From positions 39,947,403 through 40,011,402 of the forward strand of contig JAOWCC010001634.1 of assembly GCA_030867875.1 (NCBI GenBank): DNA of 64,000 nt, read 5' to 3'. Source of the stretch: Actinernus sp. WN-2022 (lineage: Eukaryota > Cnidaria > Anthozoa > Actiniaria > Actinernidae). Under the pieces are notes generated by a model that was given only the letters and a program-made list of their open reading frames with translations, was not told where the DNA came from and did not search any database. Positions 46,155-57,135 of the stretch are shown in pieces. The position numbers and the translations under genes were made by a program. Each line of letters starts with the position of its first letter. Position 1 is the first letter of the stretch.

Positions 46155-47767
46155 AACAAGAGCCCATCTGGGCTTTCACTCGGGCCACATGAGATTGAAG
46201 ATGAAATACACTTTCATTTGAAATCCTCTTAGTAATAACCAAAGGGGAGAATTATTAGCTGAATTTAGCAGTCTTTAGGAGTGGCCGGTAGCGCGGTGAC
46301 TTTCATTCTCTGCTCCCCTAGTATATATGTAATTTAATAGTTTTGTTTTTCTCGTATGTTGACCTTTTAATTTAAACACTACTTATTCGTTTAACTCACT
46401 GCATTTGAGCAGGCATATATTCATTGTTTTGAACCCGAGAATTAACCGTACTACCGTACTTCATGGTCCCTTTCTTTAGTAGTGGGTTGTCGGTCAGGTG
46501 ATTGTAAACTCTCGTCATTTAGCACAGAAAATGTATTCTGATGAATAGGGATCGGGTTGTCATGTAAGAAAGATGGCTCTTGAACAAACTGATAAGCTTC
46601 AGTAGGTTGGGTAGTCTCGGAACACCTGAGACCTTGGTCTTTCATTGTCTTCTTTTTTGTATTCTTTCTTAGCTTTATTATATCCGCTTTCAACTCGGCA
46701 TTTTCAACTTCTAGGTCAATAATATATTCGTGATGACAGCATCTTGATTTCGGTCTTGTATATATTATCTTGCTGCACTAATTTATCTTCCAAATGACTG
46801 AGTTTGGTTTCTTGATTCGTGTTTTGATGTGACGAGGGTAAGAATTCATTACGCATATCAGTTAGGTCAGCCTCCATGTTACAAATCAAGGTCGTTAAAG
46901 TAGCGAGAGAGTTCTTATTGCGGGCTAACAATCCTCGTGAAGAATCTCAATATGTTAATTTTCTCAAGCATGTCGCGCGTGACCTCTGTTTCTTCATTCA
47001 TTAACTGAAGTTCTCTACTTTCATCTGTAATCTGGGAAACTCAATCTTTGCCCATGCCTTGGCACATAACTATTCTTGTTGTTAAGTAGACGTGGATGAT
47101 TATAAGTAAAATCCTTCGACAGCTTGTACCGTTTCCGCTAGGTCAATATCCTCGCTGGAACGAAATAACTTGATCTCAATACTCTCTGATCCAACTTACG
47201 GTAAATTTAAATCTCTGACAGATTTTAAGAGACTCATAATATTGGTCTTGAAGTGCCTTCACCCAAAATAAGATGTTCTCCTCGGATGTTTTAAATGCAG
47301 CACAGCGAGCCGATGGCTTATAGATTCCAATATCTATTTCTTCGAATTTTAGCTTTCCGGATCCTGGCTTCAGGTCGTCGTACGTGTCGTATATAAAATC
47401 ACTGGCCATCTGGGAAAAAAACGCGGTCCTTCGGCTCCGACAATAGCGCCAGTTGAAATATCCTGAGCCTGTTGGAAGGCTTTCGCACGAGTGAAGTTAA
47501 ATAAAACATTAAACTGGCTTATATTTGAGAGATGAGACTCCAAGTTAGAGAGAAAGTTGCTCGCGGGTCCTCCGCCATCTTGCTTTACTGTATTAAATTA
47601 TGTAAATAAATTAACCTGGCGATTGTTGCGTGACCAGCACAGTGCAATCTGATTGGTGTGAATTTGACCTTTAACGCATGCGCAGAAAGCTTGCTACACG
47701 GAATAATAAAATAAAAAAAAGAACGACTTGCATTTTAAGACTCGGTGCTGCCACAGGCAGACCGAGT
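46155..47767 (-). mobile_element. Hairpin-ended element family, copy E, with exon-like coding sequence
   Basis: Inverted copy of 38651-40467, ending at the ACTCGGTCTGCCTGTGGCAG hairpin (47767). Open stretches correspond one to one: 47409-47176 (MASDFIYDTYDDLKPGSGKL...), 46931-46716 (MLARNKNSLATLTTLICN...) and 46693-46451 (MKADIIKLRKNTKKK...). The last is longer than in copy C. The 47409-47176 stretch has the same protein sequence as copy C apart from an early change and a short deletion, which suggests recent spread or past selection. The two copies enclose 5.7 kb. Confidence 0.75.
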
Positions 47768-47771
47768 AATT

Positions 47772-50470
47772 AAACGAAGACATAACTTCTAACATACAAG
47801 AACGCATTACTGTGTATGTCAACAGAATGTACACTGACAACTCTATCAATGACAAGACGAGACAATACTTAATACAAACTGATGTTAAACCAATGCAGGA
47901 CGCTTCTACATTCTACCTAAAATACACAAACCTGGTAACCCAGGACGCCCTATTGTGTCATCTAACAACCATCCCACTGAACGCATATCCCACTTCGTTG
48001 ACTACCACTTTAAACCTTTATTTAGTAAACTTCCTTCTTTCGTTAAAGACACTAATGACTTTCTTAATAAACTCCTTGCTATCCATAATTTACCCGCTAA
48101 CTCTATATTAGTTACCCTTGATGTCTCATCATTGTATACTAACATTCCGCATAATGAAGGCATTACTGAACGCCTGTGATAATTTTTTGCGAACTCGCAC
48201 TCATATAACCATTCCTACTGGCACACTCTGTGACCTTATTCGCATGATTCTTACCATGAATAACTTTTCTTTTAATGACAACCATTACCTTCAAATCCAC
48301 GGTACGGCCATGGGTACCAGAATGGCCCCATCTTTTGCTAACCTGTTTCTTGGCTATTTCGAAGCTAATGCTCTTGAAAAAGCCCCATTTCAACCTCACA
48401 CCTGGCTACGATACATCGATGATATTTTTATGATCTGGACGGAAGGACTGGATAACCTAAAAATATTCATCGATTATCTTAATAACATTCACCCTACCAT
48501 TAAATTCACCAGCTCACACTCTTCCACTAACGTACCTTTCCTTGGTAATATTGAGACTGACCTTTACACTAAACCTACTGATAAACACCAACATTTACTC
48601 TATTCGTCTTGCCATCCACAACATACAAAAAAAAAGCTATTCCTTTTAGCTTAGCCCTCCGTTTGCGACGTATCTGTTCTACCGACGAATCTTTTAAGAC
48701 CCGTACTGCTGAATTAGGGACCATTCATTATTTATGCCTGGGGGGGGGGGGGGGGGGGGGGCTGGCAAGATTCGTTCTAAACAACAACAAAATGTCTTGA
48801 CCCCCCTCCAAACAAAACAAAAATTTCATAACCCCCCCGCACACAATTCTGAAAAATATAGAGCCCCCCCCCTCCCTCCCTCACACTGTTCACAGTTTTA
48901 CATTTACAGAGGACTAAACACGGACCGAACATTATGTGGATCGGCTCTAGTAAGGGGGTCCGGGGAAATTTTTTGGAAATTAAGGTTTCTGAGATCGCTG
49001 GACATGCACCCAAACCTACCTTTAATTAATTTCAGATGGATCTAGATGATATTTTTTTACTAATGGAGTTTCAAAATTAAGATGAGGCAAACAAAATATT
49101 AGGCAAGACAATTGAATGGTGGTTGCATTAGGTGCTCTGTATGTTTCTCATTGGATTGGCTGATTACTATTTAATAAAGCAAGGTATTTCTCTGGGGGGG
49201 GGGGGGGGGGGGGGGGGTCCGGGGATGCTCCCATGGGGGGAAATTTTGAAAATTGCGGCCCCTTAGATGCCTGGAAATGCACCCAAAAATATAGACAGCC
49301 CCCCCCCCTTCTATGCTTATTTTTTTCTGTGACCCCCCCTCTCATGCTCTTGAATTTTTGATGACCCCCCCCTCATTCTTGCCAGCCCCCCCCCCCCCAG
49401 GCATAAATAATGAATGGTCCCTTAACTACATACCTCCTTAAACGAGGCTATAACCGCTCCTTCCTTGCTAGACAAATACAACGCGCTGCCGATATTCCTC
49501 GCACTCTTACTTTACAAACGAAAGATGCACACAGTTCTAACCGTATCCCTTTTGTTATTACTTTTAATCCATCCCTTCCACATATCTCTAACATCATTAA
49601 GAAACATTACAGCCTGCTGCTCTCTTCTAACCGCTGTAAGAAAGCCTTTCAACACTTGCCTCTGGTAGCCTTTAGACGTACCACCAACCTGTGTGACCTA
49701 GTACTGGTTAAAGCTAAACTCCCTTCTAACTCGACTGCTCCCACCTGGTTCGTTCCGTTGTAGGAAGAACCGACTGCGCCACTTGCCCCTACATTTCTGA
49801 CGGACTTACTAACTATTCTTTCTTTGCCACCGGTGAAACGCGCTCTATCAAATTTAACCTGACCTATAACACCAAAAATCTAATCTACATGATTCAATGT
49901 AACCGCTGCAATCTACAGTATATAGGTGAGACTAAACGACGCTTAAAAGACAGATTTAACGAACACCGCCGGACGATAGATAACTCTAACAACAAATCTA
50001 AACCCACAACAGTTGCCGAACATTTTCTTAATTCTCCTAATCACACTGCCAACGACTCTATACGTAAGGCCAGAGAAGCGTTTTTAATCGCACAGGCGAG
50101 AACACTCGAACCTTATGGCCTTAACATCCGGGAAGAGTCATACTTGATATCTGTTTTCACCTTCTTAAAATGTTTTCACGGTCTATCATATTGTAATCTG
50201 TTTTATGACAGCTCAGTATCACGTTCAAAAATACACACCAATGTAAAAAATATATTTCATTGTACCTGAAGAAGGTAGAGTACCGTACGAGCAGCCGTGT
50301 GATAATCAGTGGATAAGGTTTGTAATTTTCTTCAAACCTCAAGGATGGTTGGTGTATGTTTTTGTCGTTTTGAGGACAGAAGCTTCTCCAGAATTGTTTG
50401 TGTCACATGGAATAGCCGGTAAGATCGTACCAGAATCCACTATAACAGTTCGGAAGAAGGCCAAAATAGC
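47772..50470 (+). mobile_element. Penelope-like element, 5'-truncated, split by a MITE
   Basis: Coding order along the + strand: [20 protein letters not shown] (about 47920), [18 protein letters not shown] (48110), GTAMGTRMAPSFANLFLGYF (48300), RYIDDIFMIW with YIDD at 48412-48423, ETDLYTKPTDKHQHLL (48550), then LLKRGYNRSFLARQIQRAAD (49430) and a GIY-YIG endonuclease (LIYMIQCNRCNLQYIGETKR, 49880-49935). This is the RT plus GIY-YIG layout of Penelope-like elements. Frames change near 47918, 48170, the A9 run at 48627, and 49755, so it is dead. The 705-bp MITE at 48717-49421 interrupts it. A non-coding 3' tail follows from about 50270. The 5' side abuts copy E of the hairpin family. Confidence 0.88.
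48714..49424. mobile_element. Harbinger-like MITE (TTA target) inside the Penelope-like element
   Basis: Element 48717-49421 (705 bp). Inverted ends GGGACCATTCATTATTTATG then CCTGGGG, and the mirror image at 49392-49421. TTA duplicated at 48714-48716 and 49422-49424. Contains a G22 run (48740-48761), a G24 run (49194-49217) and several C7-C10 runs. No transposase. Removing it and one TTA rejoins the Penelope frame exactly (...TAEL / TTYLLKRG...). Confidence 0.88.
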
Positions 50471-50479
50471 CGAACCAAC

Positions 50480-51835
50480 TGACAGAATGTCATAAATTAA
50501 CCGAAAAATAAGCAGAGTTGTCTACTTTGCGTTCTGTAAGCTAAGTTATTCCTTGAGGGGCACCAATATTAAAATGCACGAGCGGAACGCGAGTGCTTTT
50601 AGCAGCTTTTCAAGACCTCGAAAGTGCATTATTTTGTTATAGAACAAGTAGAACCATCTTTTATTTGTCGCTGCCGCAGCGAGCGAGCCTGAAGCGAGCG
50701 AGCAAGGCAGCAGTTCTAATCTGTAAGCGGGTCCAAATCTCGATTTCATTTTTTTACCACAATCCATCACTTCTATTGTCTTTTTTTACCACACTGCTTT
50801 GCAGGCATCTGATCGTCACGCGACATCTGCATTGTTTGAGCTAACTCTTTAATGCATTTCTGTGTACGCAATCTTTGTGAACTATCAGTTTCCAAAGAGC
50901 AAGATCTCTCCTGTTATCAAGATGGTGAGCAGCAAATGATTGTCTTCTATTGGCTTCAATAAAGTCAAAACATTTACAACTACATTCTCAATTACAGTTG
51001 ATTTCCTGTATTTAAACTTCACCTGGGAGAACAGCAGTTTGTTGTGCCGGGAATCTTAAGAAAATACGGGAATTGGTAGACTCAGGGAATTTACCGGGAG
51101 ATCGTTGATATGTCGTGACAAAATGAAAATAAATAGCGACAACTTTTGAAATACACACCACAGCTCAAACAGTATTCAGTCGCACGATAGCCCCAAATCT
51201 ACAAAATATATTCATCTGTAACACCTTGGCATTTTTATCACCCAGTAATCAATTTCCTGCCAAAGTGCTACTGTAGGCTCTCTTCTAATACACTTCCTTA
51301 ACTGAGCGGAGCAGCATTCACTACCTGTTAGGTATACTAGTTTTATAATATAAACTTCAATATAGACGAAGGAACGTAAGCTATCTAAGAACCCGCGTAA
51401 AAATCTAAAAGCAAACTGCCGACAGCGAAAACCCCATTTTACTGTACTTGACTTGTTTACAACATTTTTCGTCCGGTGCTGATTGGTTCAATTGTGACAG
51501 CTTGCCATTGATGATCTGAAGTCTCGTAACTTATTGGATGAAGTGTGACAGCTTGACATTGACGATCTGAAGGTTCGTATCTTATTGGATAAAGTAACCT
51601 GCTAACATGTCAATAAACGTGAAAGACAGAGACGGCAAATGGGCTGTAAAATTGGCATCTGGTTACAGGAAACAAAAAAAGTGCTTTATTTTTACAATTT
51701 CTGGTCAGCAAAGGAGAGGTTAATCTGCACGTTGTGAAAGGCATTGAAAATGCCTGATGGAAAAGCATTCACAGAGAAAGCGTTAGCGAATTAGCGGCAG
51801 TTGAGTTGGACACGTGAGTTGAGGATTGCCGACTA
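50480..51835. other. Intergenic, minor repeats
   Basis: A GAGCGAGC-rich inverted patch (50570-50725) and a doubled TGTGACAGCTTGNCATTGA unit (51495 and 51547). No supported gene. Confidence 0.35.
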
Positions 51836-51839
51836 TTTA

Positions 51840-52200
51840 CTCGGGCCAGGCCTTTGGCCGGCACGAGTCAGAAATCGTGTATTTTTTTTTGTGTCGAGAT
51901 TTTGCGCCGGCAACCAATCAGATTGCACTGGTCACGTGACACGTTGCGCGTGACATGTCCCGCGTCGATCGACCTCTTACCTGCGACTGTAGTGTTTTTT
52001 TTATTTTCCATGTTGCGAATTGGAGCAACACGTGACAGGATCAACTAATCAGATTCGATATCGCTCGGGACAAAATTTCTCTCAAATATGGAGTCCCATC
52101 TCTCAAATGTAAGAAGCTTAATGTTTTATTTACTTCATTGGTGGGAAAGCCTTCCAACAGGCTCAGGGTATTTCAACTGGCACCCTTGTCGGATATACCG
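51840..52200 (+). mobile_element. Hairpin-ended element family, copy F
   Basis: Starts ACTCGGGCCAGGCC-TTT-GGCCGGCACGAGT, then the family core GGAGTCCCATCTCTCAAATG, GAAAGCCTTCCAACAGGCTC and CTTGTCGGATA. Right end missing. A related but diverged hairpin (ACTTGGGCTGTGCCGTGTGG) starts at 52467. Confidence 0.7.
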
Positions 52201-52204
52201 CAAA

Positions 52205-53040
52205 AGGTCCATCCATTATATATAAATTGAGGGCTGTGTGCAAAAAGGGCGTAACAGATTATTGATCACGTTCTAAATACAAATAAATTGGGAGCAGAGG
52301 AATAACCGCTCCAGAATTATATATGGAATAATCCTCCAATAGAAATACCTCAAAGTAGTAAACGACTTTAAATCTAAACTTAAATAGTCATATATTTGTG
52401 AATCATCTTATCTGAACTAGCCAACATTGCAACTTACCTTTCTTGTACCTTTCAGTTCTATTATTACTTGGGCTGTGCCGTGTGGGCAGGTCCGAGTCGA
52501 GTTTTGCAAAGAGCTTATAATTTTTCCGGCGTCAACGATATCAGTAGCCTGAATTTCACTGAGCCGTCTCCTCTGGTTCGTTCGTCTGATAATGCCGTCC
52601 AGTAATGTCACTACCAGAAAACCTGGTAGTGATCTTTGATTGGTTCATATTTTATAATTTCACATAATTATCATAAGTAACTCATCAGAGAAGACGGATT
52701 TCTGATCACGATAGGTGATCGTTGATGCGTTTCAATGGAGTCTTTGGCAAAGACCTTGAATTCGTAAGGAAAACATCTGCAACTGGATTGATAGTATCCT
52801 GCAAAATAACAGCCGACTGTTCTGAAAACATGTACATTTTATCGAGTCGCGTCCGCGGGGTTATTGTTGATCGATTATTCGTTCACAGTACACTCACAGT
52901 GGTAAATACTATCGCTACTCACGTCAAAGCGGATTAAAATTTTAATTTATGCAAATAAAACTGCCATGGAGGTTGGGTGAAAGTCTTCGTTGGGTCACGA
53001 AAACAAAAACGCTCGTCTTGAGAAATTATTTGAGATTCAT
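52205..53040. other. Intergenic, no supported gene
   Basis: A short - strand frame at 52611-52417 and a + strand frame at 52722-52937 have no recognisable domain. Confidence 0.35.
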
Positions 53041-53058
53041 CCTATTTGCTTTTAGTTT

Positions 53059-53432
53059 CCTTCGCACCCGTTCTTAGGGGCCACCTCCCACCCGTTCTCA
53101 GGGGCCACCTTCCACCCGTTCTCAGGGGCCACCTCCCAGGCCACCCGTTCTCAGGGGCCACCTCCCACCCGTTCTCAGGGGCCACCTCCCACCCGTTCTC
53201 AGGGGCCACCTCCCACCCGTTCTCAGGGGCCACCTCCCACCCGTTCTCAGGGGCCTCAGGGGCCACCTCCCACCCGTTCTCAGGGGCCACCTCCCACCCG
53301 TTCTCAGGGGCCACCTTCCACCCGTTCTTAGGGGCCACCTTCCACCCGTTCTTAGGGGCCACCTCCCACCCGTTCTTAGGGGCCACCTCCCACCCGTTCT
53401 TAGGGAGGTGGCCCCTAAGAACGGGTGCGAAG
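53059..53432 (+). repeat. 24-bp minisatellite capped by an inverted unit
   Basis: About 14 units of GGGGCCACCTCCCACCCGTT + CTCA/CTTA. The array begins CCTTCGCACCCGTTCTTAGG and ends with the reverse complement (CCTAAGAACGGGTGCGAAGG at about 53415-53434). As 24 = 3 x 8, both strands stay open as octapeptide repeats (HPFSGATS, GWEVAPEN); there is no evidence that these are proteins. Confidence 0.92.
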
Positions 53433-53642
53433 GATGCTAATTTGCTTCTCAAGTGCCTCTAAAATTTATGTTGTAAAAACCTTTTTGAAGCAACAAACTA
53501 TTTTAATATTGGAGGCAATTAAACAGTCATCTTTGTCTTCCGGTTACCAGTAAAGTCTCTCGATTTGCCGTTCGGTTCGAGACAGGGAGAGATTACCTCT
53601 GTAAATATGCAGCAGAAAAGTAGAAAAGCCTGGAAGTAATAG

Positions 53643-53773
53643 TTCAAAGCCTCCAATGAGGACTGGACGGGATTTCAAGTCCGCGCAATTAGTTCCAGTC
53701 TGAGGCGCAGCCGAAGACTGGAACTAATTGCAAGGACTTGTAATCCCGTCCAGTCCGAATTGGAGGCTTTGAA
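53643..53773. mobile_element. Foldback element of 131 bp
   Basis: Arms TTCAAAGCCTCCAAT, GGACTGGACGGGATT, AATTAGTTCCAGTC are mirrored around a short loop at about 53700-53715. Almost the whole length pairs. Confidence 0.8.
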
Positions 53774-53969
53774 ATGACATCTCATCCTCATTAATTATTT
53801 GGGAGGCAACTTGTTTGTCACTGAAGATTGATCCATTCTACTATTTCTAGTAATGAAGTAGCTTTTGTTTCTCGCCCTTTGGGATTTTTTGAGACTGGAG
53901 TACGTGAATTATAATATCAAATTTCAGAATTTAGTTTGTACAGTTGCAAGACAACGCCGGGAAGTCAGC

Positions 53970-54347
53970 ATGGCTTGTTGTGAGAGCGACGAGGAAGACT
54001 TCCGACCTCTAAAACGTTTTAGGAAAGTGAAAAGCAGCGGGGAAGAAGAAGAAGTGTTAACAAATGCTGTGCCCTTGTCAACCCGTTACAAGAACAACTG
54101 GGGAGTGAATATATTTCAAGAATGGAGGCAGACAAGAGAGAACAAAGTTGCCGCTTTGGAGTCCACCAGCTTGAACATACCCCTAGAAAGCATAGAAAAC
54201 CTTGATGTTGAGATGTGCCGAGAATTCGAACACATGACGATCCTTGAAACCCCGGAAAGTACTCCCAGAACTCCCAGGAGTACATTCAACTATTTTTTTT
54301 CCAGTCCAAGGACTGAATTAATTTTGTTCCAGTCCTTTGACCCCTAA
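53970..54347 (+). pseudogene. N-terminal part of a DUF3504/ZMYM-type (Crypton-related) protein, truncated
   Basis: From the ATG at 53970: an acidic-basic start (MACCESDEEDFRPLKRFRKV), then TRYKNNWGVNIFQEWRQTRE and LESIENLDVEMCREF. This matches the N-terminal helical part seen in DUF3504/ZMYM-type proteins derived from Crypton tyrosine recombinases, where W-(A/G)-x-x-x-F-x-E-W is typical. The expected continuation with the recombinase core is absent. The frame drifts into low complexity and stops at 54345-54347, just after a CCCGGG MITE copy begins. The frame is open back to 53865 without family resemblance. Confidence 0.5.
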
Positions 54348-54590
54348 GAGGTACTAAAATGGGCGTGACTCAAGCTTATTTTGACCCCTAAAAGATAATA
54401 AAAATGTAAATTGATAACAGCTTTTTTGTTCAATTGACACCCGACCCCTAAAAGGTACCGTTTTACATAGAAATGTCTGTGTTTGATGGTGGATACCATA
54501 AGTGGTACCAAACTCCTGATTTTGACCCCTAAAAGGTACGACGAGCATCCATGTACCCCTCACATAAGGGAGTCCCCCCCCCCCCGGGAC
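54338..54590 (-). mobile_element. CCCGGG-ended MITE family, second copy
   Basis: Same internal words as 26253-26580 (GACCCCTAAGAGGTACTAAA, ATGTCTGTGTTTGATGGTGG, AGTGGTACCAAACTCCTGAT). It then continues into GACCCCTAAAAGGTACGACG and ends GGGAGTCCCC(n)CGGG at about 54589. It shows the sequence that the 26.6-kb copy lost on insertion of the integrase element. Confidence 0.75.
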
Positions 54591-54664
54591 CGTAGTCTAG
54601 TACGGATCGCAGCGCTCAAAATTAACAAATTCTCAGGCAATGCGGCTTCAACATGGTAAGCTTT

Positions 54665-54730
54665 GTCAAACAGGGACCACGGAGCTAGGGGGGCTGGCAA
54701 ACAGGGACCACGGAGCTAGGGGGGCTGGCG
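54665..54730 (+). repeat. Short tandem duplication
   Basis: CAGGGACCACGGAGCTAGGG-GGGCTGGCAAA occurs twice in succession. Confidence 0.8.
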
Positions 54731-54879
54731 GGCTATAGCCCTCTCCCCAATAATGTCAGATTTTACATACATTTGCTATAAAGGTTCACCCAATTTCAAC
54801 AGGCCGGCAGCTCCCCCCATAGGAACGGCTCGCTCCGCGGTCCATGTCAAAAACACCATCACGTTGGCAGTGATAAACG

Positions 54880-55620
54880 TGGTCTTTATTTACAGTCAAT
54901 AAATTACATATAAAATTGACAAGGATATATAAAAAAATACAGTAGTATATTTACAATAAAATTAAGAGATACCTAATCTAAAGCTAAATTAATACTTAAA
55001 GTCTTTTATAAAAGGTATTAATCTATGCATAATTCAGTACCGAGTTGAAAGTATATATCAGAGATTAATGCAATCATGATGACGATGCATATATGTTTTC
55101 AAGCCGGAGTACCGCTTTCAAGTTTCAATTAAACTGCGCATATCTCTTATGGGCAAAGTGACCACTTCCTGTAACGTAATCCATAACTTAACAACATAAA
55201 TCGTCCAATCGACCACCAAAAAGTCGAAGGCTCCCTCTATAAACTTGACCAAAATCGCAGGCGATGACAGCATTCTCTAAATATTCATTGTACATGCAGC
55301 ATTGTTTCTCTTTCAGTTGATGTAATATTCTACATATTCACAAGATAACGGTGATAATTAACGAAGCAGGACCCTGAAATTACCAGGAAGGCAGAGTCTG
55401 TAGATTTTCATAAGTGTTCTTTACTGTATACTCGCAGGATGACGGCGGTAATGAAGGGGGAATCACATGCCAGGAAGGCGTAGTCTGTAGATTTTCATTG
55501 GAAATTGTTCTTTACTGTATACTCGCAGGATGACGGTCACAGATAAAGGACGACTCAAATGCCTGGAAGCACAGTCCTTACTAAATAGGAACTGTGTCAG
55601 CCGATAACCAAGTCTTTCCC
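54880..55620. repeat. AT-rich tract with repeated GTAGATTTTCAT...ACTCGCAGGATGACGG units
   Basis: TAGTCTGTAGATTTTCAT, TTCTTTACTGTATACTCGCA and GGATGACGG recur at about 55398 and 55485. The left part (GTCTTTATTTACAGTCAATA) resembles LINE 3' ends on the - strand, but no coding remnant is recognised. Confidence 0.35.
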
Positions 55621-55734
55621 AATTTGTTTGGCCAAGACCGTGAAATCAGTTTCAACAACACCTTCTAACAAAGACAAACCATTGTAAACCCCTCTTGCCA
55701 CGGGATTTTACAGAAAAACTTTAAAATACCCTAC

Positions 55735-55901
55735 CTTCAAAAGGGCGTTGCCAAGAAAAGAGTAAAACCTCTCTTTTCCCACCTGCGGATGAACGTTTGC
55801 AATTTCATGAAGCCAGCTTAGATTTGATTCCACATTGCCTCCTTGTCGATGAACTTCCCCTCTTCCTGCTTTGTGCATTTTAACAACCAACCCACCAAAC
55901 T
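55735..55901 (-). pseudogene. Exon-like frame, unknown protein
   Basis: The - strand reads VVKMHKAGRGEVHRQGGNVE, then SWLHEIANVHPQVGKERFYS and FLGNALLK. It is bounded by a possible acceptor (CTGATGTAG) and a possible donor (AAG|GTAGGG). A second open piece (VARGVYNGLSLLEGVVETDF...) follows in the same strand at 55610-55680, after a stop. It may be an exon pair of a small or decayed gene. Family not recognised. Confidence 0.25.
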
Positions 55902-56277
55902 ACATCAGAAAGCTACAAGTAAAGTCAATTTGACCATATTAAGATAAAGGTATAGTACATTTATGAATATATGATTCTTATTATTCCCAGTTGGAGCCTC
56001 TCAAAACTTTCTCTTTATTCATGTTTGTCGGTCCCGAGGCAAGGTAACTTTATTCCATAACAGTTGGAGCAATCATGTTGAATCAGTCACATTTACTGAA
56101 TAATAGCTTATGAAATGATGGCTTCTATATGCACAATTGGTACCGCCCTTAAACAAAGTCGAAGCTCCTTTAAAATGTTGAACACAAAATTTACTCATTT
56201 CCAAGCCGCTAATACTCCATGTCTGTCCATGTTAGCATTTGAAGGACGTTCCCTAAGAAAAGAAAAATAATAGCAGT

Positions 56278-56565
56278 TCAAACAGCAAAAGCTTTGTCTA
56301 TTCTAAATCTGGCCATCCCTGCAAAGGTTTCGCAAGCTGAATTGCAAAGTTTCGCAGCAAAAGCCTTGCTGTCTATTCTAAATCCGCTATCTGGCCATCC
56401 CTGCAAAGGTTTCGCAAACTGACCTGCAAAGGTTTCGCAAACTGAATTGCAAAGTTTCGCAGCGAAAGCCTTGTCTATTCTAAATCCACTATCTGGCCAT
56501 CGCTGCAAAGGTTTCGCAAACTGAATTGCAAAGTTTCGCAGCAAAAGCCTTGCTGTCTATTCGTT
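56278..56565 (+). repeat. Tandem array built on CAAAGGTTTCGCAAACTGA
   Basis: Three to four imperfect units combining GCAAAGTTTCGCAGCAAAAG, CCTTGCTGTCTATTC and TCTGGCCATCCCTGC. The long - strand open frame is a repeat artefact. Confidence 0.8.
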
Positions 56566-56778
56566 TTTTTTTTTTTTACATATTTTATTAAACACCATCT
56601 TTAACACTACTTTTACAACCTCAAACTAATAATAATCCACTAATATCCAAAGTACATACATACACACGTAAAACATACGATCAATTTCAAGCATTAAAAA
56701 AAGGCAAAGGAGAAAAACAAATGTCAACTTAATATTTCTGTTTAACAGAGAGATAAAAAAGGTGTAAGTTTCTCCCAT
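56563..56778 (-). mobile_element. Poly(T)-started insertion in the tandem array
   Basis: A T16 run followed by AT-rich sequence interrupts the array, and the array word CATTGCAAAGTTTCGCAGCA resumes at about 56777. This looks like the 3' end of a retroposed sequence on the - strand. The source is not recognised. Confidence 0.45.
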
Positions 56779-57019
56779 TGCAAAGTTTCGCAGCAAACTC
56801 TATCTCGTTTCACTGTGTCTTAACAAACCCTGCACAATGCAATACGAAATTTCCAGGCTTTTTTCCTAGTTTCGCCTTCAAAGTACGTCGTGTCGATACT
56901 TGTCCTGAAAGATAAGTCATCTAACAAACTGTAAATTAGGGTTTAATTCCTGGGGTCCTGGGCTTATACATGTTCACATGGGTTCTTTGTGGACCATTGA
57001 GCATCGGAGCAATGAAATA

Positions 57020-57135
57020 GAGATTACTTAATGGGAAGTGCTGGCGTGTGGTATTTACGCACGAGCGAGGTACGAGCGAGTGAGTTTTGTGAAAACAAAC
57101 AAGTGTGTAAATACCATACAAAAGCACTTTCCATC
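57020..57135. repeat. Inverted repeat at the left edge of the 792-bp duplication
   Basis: GGGAAGTGCTGGCGTGTGGT-ATTTACGCAC is mirrored by GTGTGTAAATACCATACAAA-AGCACTTTCC, with CGAGCGAG repeats in the loop. Confidence 0.65.

Noticed and set aside
49148..49345. Open frames within the G/C-run MITE
   Set aside because: Composition artefacts of homopolymer G/C runs; the interval is a non-autonomous transposon.
53042..53462. Two overlapping opposite frames of 136-138 aa with octapeptide repeats
   Set aside because: Direct product of a 24-bp minisatellite without stops; no evidence of a gene.
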